Shown: positions 59,846 through 64,000 of the stretch, piece after piece
Layout of the letters: the number at the start of each line of letters is the position of its first letter
Position numbering within the stretch: position 1 is the first letter of the stretch
NCBI GenBank assembly: GCA_022496205.1
Contig: WTXD01000011.1
Coordinates: 434,001 to 498,000, forward strand
Length of the DNA: 64,000 nt
Reading direction: 5' to 3'
From: Gloeopeniophorella convolvens
Lineage: Eukaryota > Basidiomycota > Agaricomycetes > Russulales
The notes under the pieces: generated by a model
Seen by the model: the letters and a program-made list of their open reading frames with translations, nothing else
Told to the model about the DNA's origin: nothing
Databases searched by the model: none
Translations under genes and position numbers: made by a program

Positions 59846-60200
59846 ATGGCCAGCGGCAAAGTTGTCATCCGCCCCTGCGAAATGCACGACAACGTCGCAG
59901 GCCCCTCGCATCTCGAGGTCCGCACACCCGACATAGCGGCCGTCTCTGGCACCCGAGACGCCCGGGACTGCCACCGACGATGACGACGATAATAACGGCA
60001 ATGGCGATAGCGACGATGATGATGGCCGCACGATGACGAACGCGGACACCACGACCCGCCTGCCTGGGCACAGTGCCCCTGCTGCAGCCGCTGCCGACGC
60101 GGCCGTAGGCGGGGCAGACGACGAGTTGACCGCGGCGACCCCTATGGGCGGCGAGGGTACGCCGGGCCTGAGCCATGGCGTGGAGGACGTGACGGGATGA
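59846..60200 (+). CDS. Small acidic hypothetical protein
   Basis: Starts MASGKVVIRPCEMHDN. After a short intron ending CATAG near 59937 the protein would continue PSLAPETPGTATDDDDDNN, then GDSDDDDGRT, and a low-complexity Ala/Gly-rich part ending SHGVEDVTG at the stop 60198-60200. The donor is unsure: GTCGCA near 59894 (43-nt intron) or GTTGTC near 59861. Without an intron the frame stops at the acidic run. No family is recognised. Confidence 0.33.
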
Positions 60201-60610
60201 GAAGGTGGTGGGTGGCGGGAAGCCATTCCGCGTCGTGCAGGGGAAGCGAGACGAGCTCGTCACGGGCGACGACCCAAGGACGGCACGAAGATCGACCGGA
60301 ACGAGAGCCTGCTCGGCAGTGCGCACCCTCTCTTCGTGTCCGCCGTGGCTGACGCGACGTTCAGCTTGCCCGGCCGGCACCCCGAGCGCATGTATACCTA
60401 TGTATACAGTAGGCTCGGACGCACCCTGACTCCGAACACGGACTTGTCGCGCCTTTGAGTTCACACTCGTGTAAAGTCTCGAGCAAGCACAAGAACGAAA
60501 GGGAGCCATATTACAATGCTTGTGGATACATTAGGTGGGACACGACGTATTCGAAGAATAAACAACATCACAACAACCCCTTAACCACCTCTAACCCGTG
60601 ATAAGACTGT
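60201..60610. other. 3' flank of the glutaminase gene
   Basis: Convergent intergenic region. The part 60493-60610 is copied at 21829-21950 as part of the glutaminase 3'-end fragment. No coding frame is supported. Confidence 0.45.
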
Positions 60611-63600
60611 CTATTGTGTACCCTGCTCCACGTGGTAGCTCGGCGGGGCTTCTAACCGTTCTGCGTGAAGCTGCAGTAAGTCGCGGAGGAGGGATTCGAC
60701 TTCGGGCTGTAGTCGCGGCGTATCGGATGATGGCGCGCCGCTGCGTTCGGCGGCGGCTTCGGGTGGCGGGCTTATGGAAATCGGCGTATCTGACGGTGTG
60801 CGACTATGCTGCTGCTGCTGCTGCTGGCGCAGGTTATCCGTACGCAGACGCGCAAGTTCCTTGCTAGAAAGGCCAACTGGAGCAGGCGCCGGTGCAGGTG
60901 GCAGCACAGGCAGCGGCCGTAACGAAGTCGAGGGCGAACTCCCTGATCCCCCGGCCTCGGCGGCGTATGGTCCGGAAACCTCGGTCAGCTGGGTGGTCGG
61001 CCCGGAGGACTCTGGTCGAGCCGGTGCCTCCGATGGAGCTGCAATGGGAGTTGGGTCGAAAGGGGTCACCCTGGTGGGAGGGCCAGATTCCATGAGGTCT
61101 TTGTAGAAGGTAGACGAGATTGGGTCCATGGAGCGGTTCTTCCGCCGACGCTGCACGAAGACGACGACCCCGATGACGATGAGAAGGGCTGCAAGACCAG
61201 CTATGATACCCCCAGCAATTGCGCCACCGTGCGATGTCTTCTTGAGCGATGAGCTCGACCCTGCACCATTCCCAGCTCCAACGATCGAACGGACTGGAAC
61301 TCTGGAAATAAGGTCAACTGTAGATCTAAGTCGAGGAAAGACTGTGAAAACGCACTTAAGCGCCAATGGTGCGTACATTGCGCCTTGCGCAGGGCTAGTA
61401 GGATGAGGGAAGCCCAATAAGCATATCCAAGATGGTATTCCCTGCATAGCTTACCTCGCCACGCCACCAATGGTGTATCCGCGGGTGCTGTCATAGTTCA
61501 ATGGAAAGGCACCTCGGGAGTCGTTGAAGGATGCACGAGCGTGAACTCTGGAAATGAGGTTATCGCGCAAATTTGTATTCGGGGTCATCGCTGCTGCAAA
61601 CAAATTCCAGCCTGAAATAATGTGAGAAGGTGCCCATAGCATGAAGCGAGGCAACCCACTGGATATCGTCGTCGCTGTGTCAGAGTTCAAACTATCAACG
61701 GGCAAACCGAAGGAGGCAAGAGACGAGGTAGATGCGAGGTTGTCAATGAAACTGGCGTGCCCGTTCAACACCTAGAGGTCGTTCAGGCAGAGAAATGATA
61801 CGAGAACAGATTCGAACTGACCGATGAATCCACCAAATTCGTTCCCAGCCACACATCTGCGAATAGATTGTATCCCAACGTCCACGAACCGGCATTACCA
61901 TACACCGCAAGTAAGTGTTGATCGGTGTCCAGAGCGAGGCTCTTCCACTCATTGTAGAAGTTTGTTGCCATTGTCTATGTAAATCGGTGAGTCGCGCCAA
62001 ATAGAAGTGAGACAACAACGTACAGAATACTTGCTCGCATCACCCGATTCTTTGACAATCGCGCTCATTTTCGACATGGCTTCGAGAGCGATGATTCCCT
62101 TGATTGCAAGATTGGTCTGGTTTGCAACCGTCAGACCGTCCGAGGATGACCTTGATTAGCACTAGTGTCAGTGGCGAACGGGGTGTCGACGAAGCTGTCA
62201 TACTGATCGTGAATGAACAGAGTCGAATTGAGCAAGTAGTCTGCCCATCTGGTCAAGAGCGGATACTACCAGACATCTCAGTACTTCAAGGATGGATTGA
62301 CGACTTTTCACTCACATATCTGCTGATGAGGCTTCCATCACCTGTTGCACGGGCATGGGCGTAGACCATGATCAGCATGTTTCCCGACTCTGGGTAGCGC
62401 ATCAGTGAATGAAAACAAGCCTCAATGGCAATGAAACACGCACGTTCAATTCCCTCTGTGTGATCTGTGTTACTTCCCGTGACACTGGGATATGTGGAGC
62501 CTGTGCATTGTAGGTACTTAGGGCGTTCAAAGGCTGGACCTTCATCAAGACATACCAAGATCTACCGCGGCGAAAGTAGATGTATGTGCAGGGCTGACTT
62601 GCCAGCGAAGTAAGGGCTCAAGTAAAGGGGCGCCGAGCGACGGATCGATGTACATGAACATTGGGAATGCTGCATATAACGTCTCCACCGCATTGACACG
62701 GCTGGGCGTGACATGTTCAGCCCGTACCATAACAGATAAAATCTGTGCGCTTACTTCGAGTTGGTCCCTCCAACGTTCTTCATGAACATCATCACGTCGG
62801 AGGTGTTGAAGTTACCTTTTGAGTCAGTGCCAATTGTCAGCTGGGTACTGCCATATACTTGTGCTGAAGCGATTGACACCAGGTCCCAGTATTGGGGAGA
62901 GATCGAGGTAGCATCTTGCTGTATCTTCGAATCCAACGTCTGTGCCCTTGATGTGGCATCGGTGAAATCATTCAAAAATTCGGCAATCTACTCTGGGGAA
63001 TCAGATGCATTCGACAAGATCAAGGTGCAGGTACTCACTAAAGACCTGTCGTCGGCATACTTCGACCTGAAGAACAATGACCGTTGCTGGATGGAATCGG
63101 GAATGTCTGTGTAATTGATGGCTGGATCTGTAGTATAACCAACGGTCCACACAACGGGAACTTGAGTGCTTTGAATATTGCCAAGGTCCTGGGAAATAGC
63201 AAACACGGGGAAGTTGTTGCGTATGGCACGGAAGTCTGTTTCTTCCTGATTATCCAGTGACCCGTTGGCCATGAAGGCACCGCGAGAAGTAATATCTCGG
63301 GCGATCTTCCAGGTAACGGCGTTCCCCTGGACAATCCACAAGTAAACAACGGATCACAGATAGACTTGTCTGTCACTCACGGCCTTCATGGCATAATACA
63401 ATGTGCCCCATTCTGCCTGTGTCTGGATCTCTGTGAACACAGCCGGTTGCTGAAGCCCAACCGTGTGGAATATGACATCCGGGTCCACTGGTTGGGACCA
63501 CATAATTTCGTGGTTCCGATCCCCCGAGAGCCATTCTGCGGGGGGTTTGAGATGACGAAACTGTCGGAGCAACACATCGCGCACCTCCGCTGACATCCGA

Positions 63601-64000
63601 GTACACTTGTACAGAGTGTGTATTTCCATCCAATGACTTCACGGTCAGAGACATGTACGAAAATGGAATAGATTGCTTGATAAAGTCACCAGGCTGATGT
63701 GACTCGGTATGAGGTCGCGAATGCCGTCCGCAATTCTGCACTGACCTCGATCGGGTTCAGGAAGGTGAGGTTGACTTGGATAGGACCGGCTACCGCGGTG
63801 ACGATCGTTTGCGTGGGAGTGACCAATGTGTTTGTAAGGTTGACAGTGGTGTTTGCGCCAGGAATGTCTCCAAGGAACGAATACGTCAAGCCATCCACGC
63901 GTACCAGCGCATCCACGCTCAATACGTCACTCTGAAGTAGGCACGATAAGGTATGCCACAACCCATGGAACGTTAAACGCACTGAGTTCCCCGTAGCGGT
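60611..64000 (-). CDS. GtaA-type glutaminase with C-terminal TM (5' partial)
   Basis: Fungal glutaminase A family (the DUF4965/DUF5127/DUF1793 type), an extracellular enzyme that hydrolyses glutamine. Fifteen exons were traced, and the gene runs off the right edge: 63983-64000, 63746-63931, 63585-63693, 63381-63535, 63039-63326, 62755-62987, 62556-62701, 62444-62500, 62316-62389, 62204-62265, 62024-62150, 61822-61974, 61455-61771, 61356-61394, 60611-61301 (885 codons here). Typical motifs are DGNTHSVQVYSDVSGEW, EWGTLYYAMKAG, SKYADDRSLIAEFL, VNAVETLYAAFPMF, YPSVTGSNTDHTEGIEQSGN, ANQTNLAIKGIIALEAM, FYNEWKSLALD and LPRFMLWAPSH. The C terminus adds a membrane span (GGIIAGLAALLIVIGVVVF) and a disordered cytosolic tail, an anchored variant of the family. 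The last 0.3 kb is duplicated at 21829-22133. Confidence 0.9.

Noticed and set aside
59900..59960. Apparent frameshift in the small acidic ORF
   Set aside because: An intron ending CATAG near 59937 puts the acidic run in frame, so no indel is needed.
62100..62210. Apparent frameshift in the glutaminase near 62140
   Set aside because: Resolved by an intron at 62151-62203, which restores HDQSSDGLTVANQTN in frame.

Overview
This 64 kb window looks like nuclear DNA from a filamentous basidiomycete, most likely an Agaricomycete. Genes are dense and intron-rich. Nearly all introns are 48-70 nt with GTGCGT, GTGAGT or GTAAGT-type donors, the GC content is high, and the gene set is fungal (SET1/COMPASS, DASH Dam1, RBX1, tubulin cofactor C, NACHT-ankyrin and TPR-CHAT proteins). 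There are no bacterial operons, CRISPR arrays or recognisable rRNA or tRNA genes. Exon boundaries were assigned by eye, keeping reading frame and family motifs across GT-AG (twice GC-AG) junctions.

Layout. 1-3308 is a NACHT-ankyrin (NLR-like) gene with two apparent frameshifts. 3573-5726 is an ALDH7-type mitochondrial aldehyde dehydrogenase. 6124-10884 (minus) is SET1. From 11.8 to 29.4 kb lies a duplicated accessory block: DAM1 (minus) diverges from TPR-CHAT-1, an S41-family protease (minus) sits in the middle, then a fragment of the glutaminase 3' end, a DAM1 pseudogene diverging from TPR-CHAT-2, and a third, 5'-truncated CHAT copy. 30-36 kb is ordinary housekeeping sequence: mitochondrial uS7, an F-box protein, a YIPF-family Golgi protein and a mitochondrial protein of unknown function. 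36.6-48.6 kb is one giant minus-strand gene (about 3,660 residues: PH domain, very long disordered Ser/Pro/Arg-rich region, coiled coil). Then follow RBX1, a small unknown gene, a signal-peptide/single-TM protein with a disordered tail, an alpha/beta hydrolase, two small Cys-rich ORFs, tubulin cofactor C, a small acidic ORF, and a GtaA-type glutaminase that runs off the right edge.

Biology. The most distinctive feature is the TPR-CHAT expansion. Two full-length genes and one minimal copy keep the His/Cys protease dyad, they lie next to an NLR-type gene, and all three carry an apparent intron just after the stop codon. The block was duplicated together with the kinetochore gene DAM1, whose second copy has decayed. 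Several single-base frame losses, mostly in homopolymers, could be assembly errors or real decay; each is flagged.
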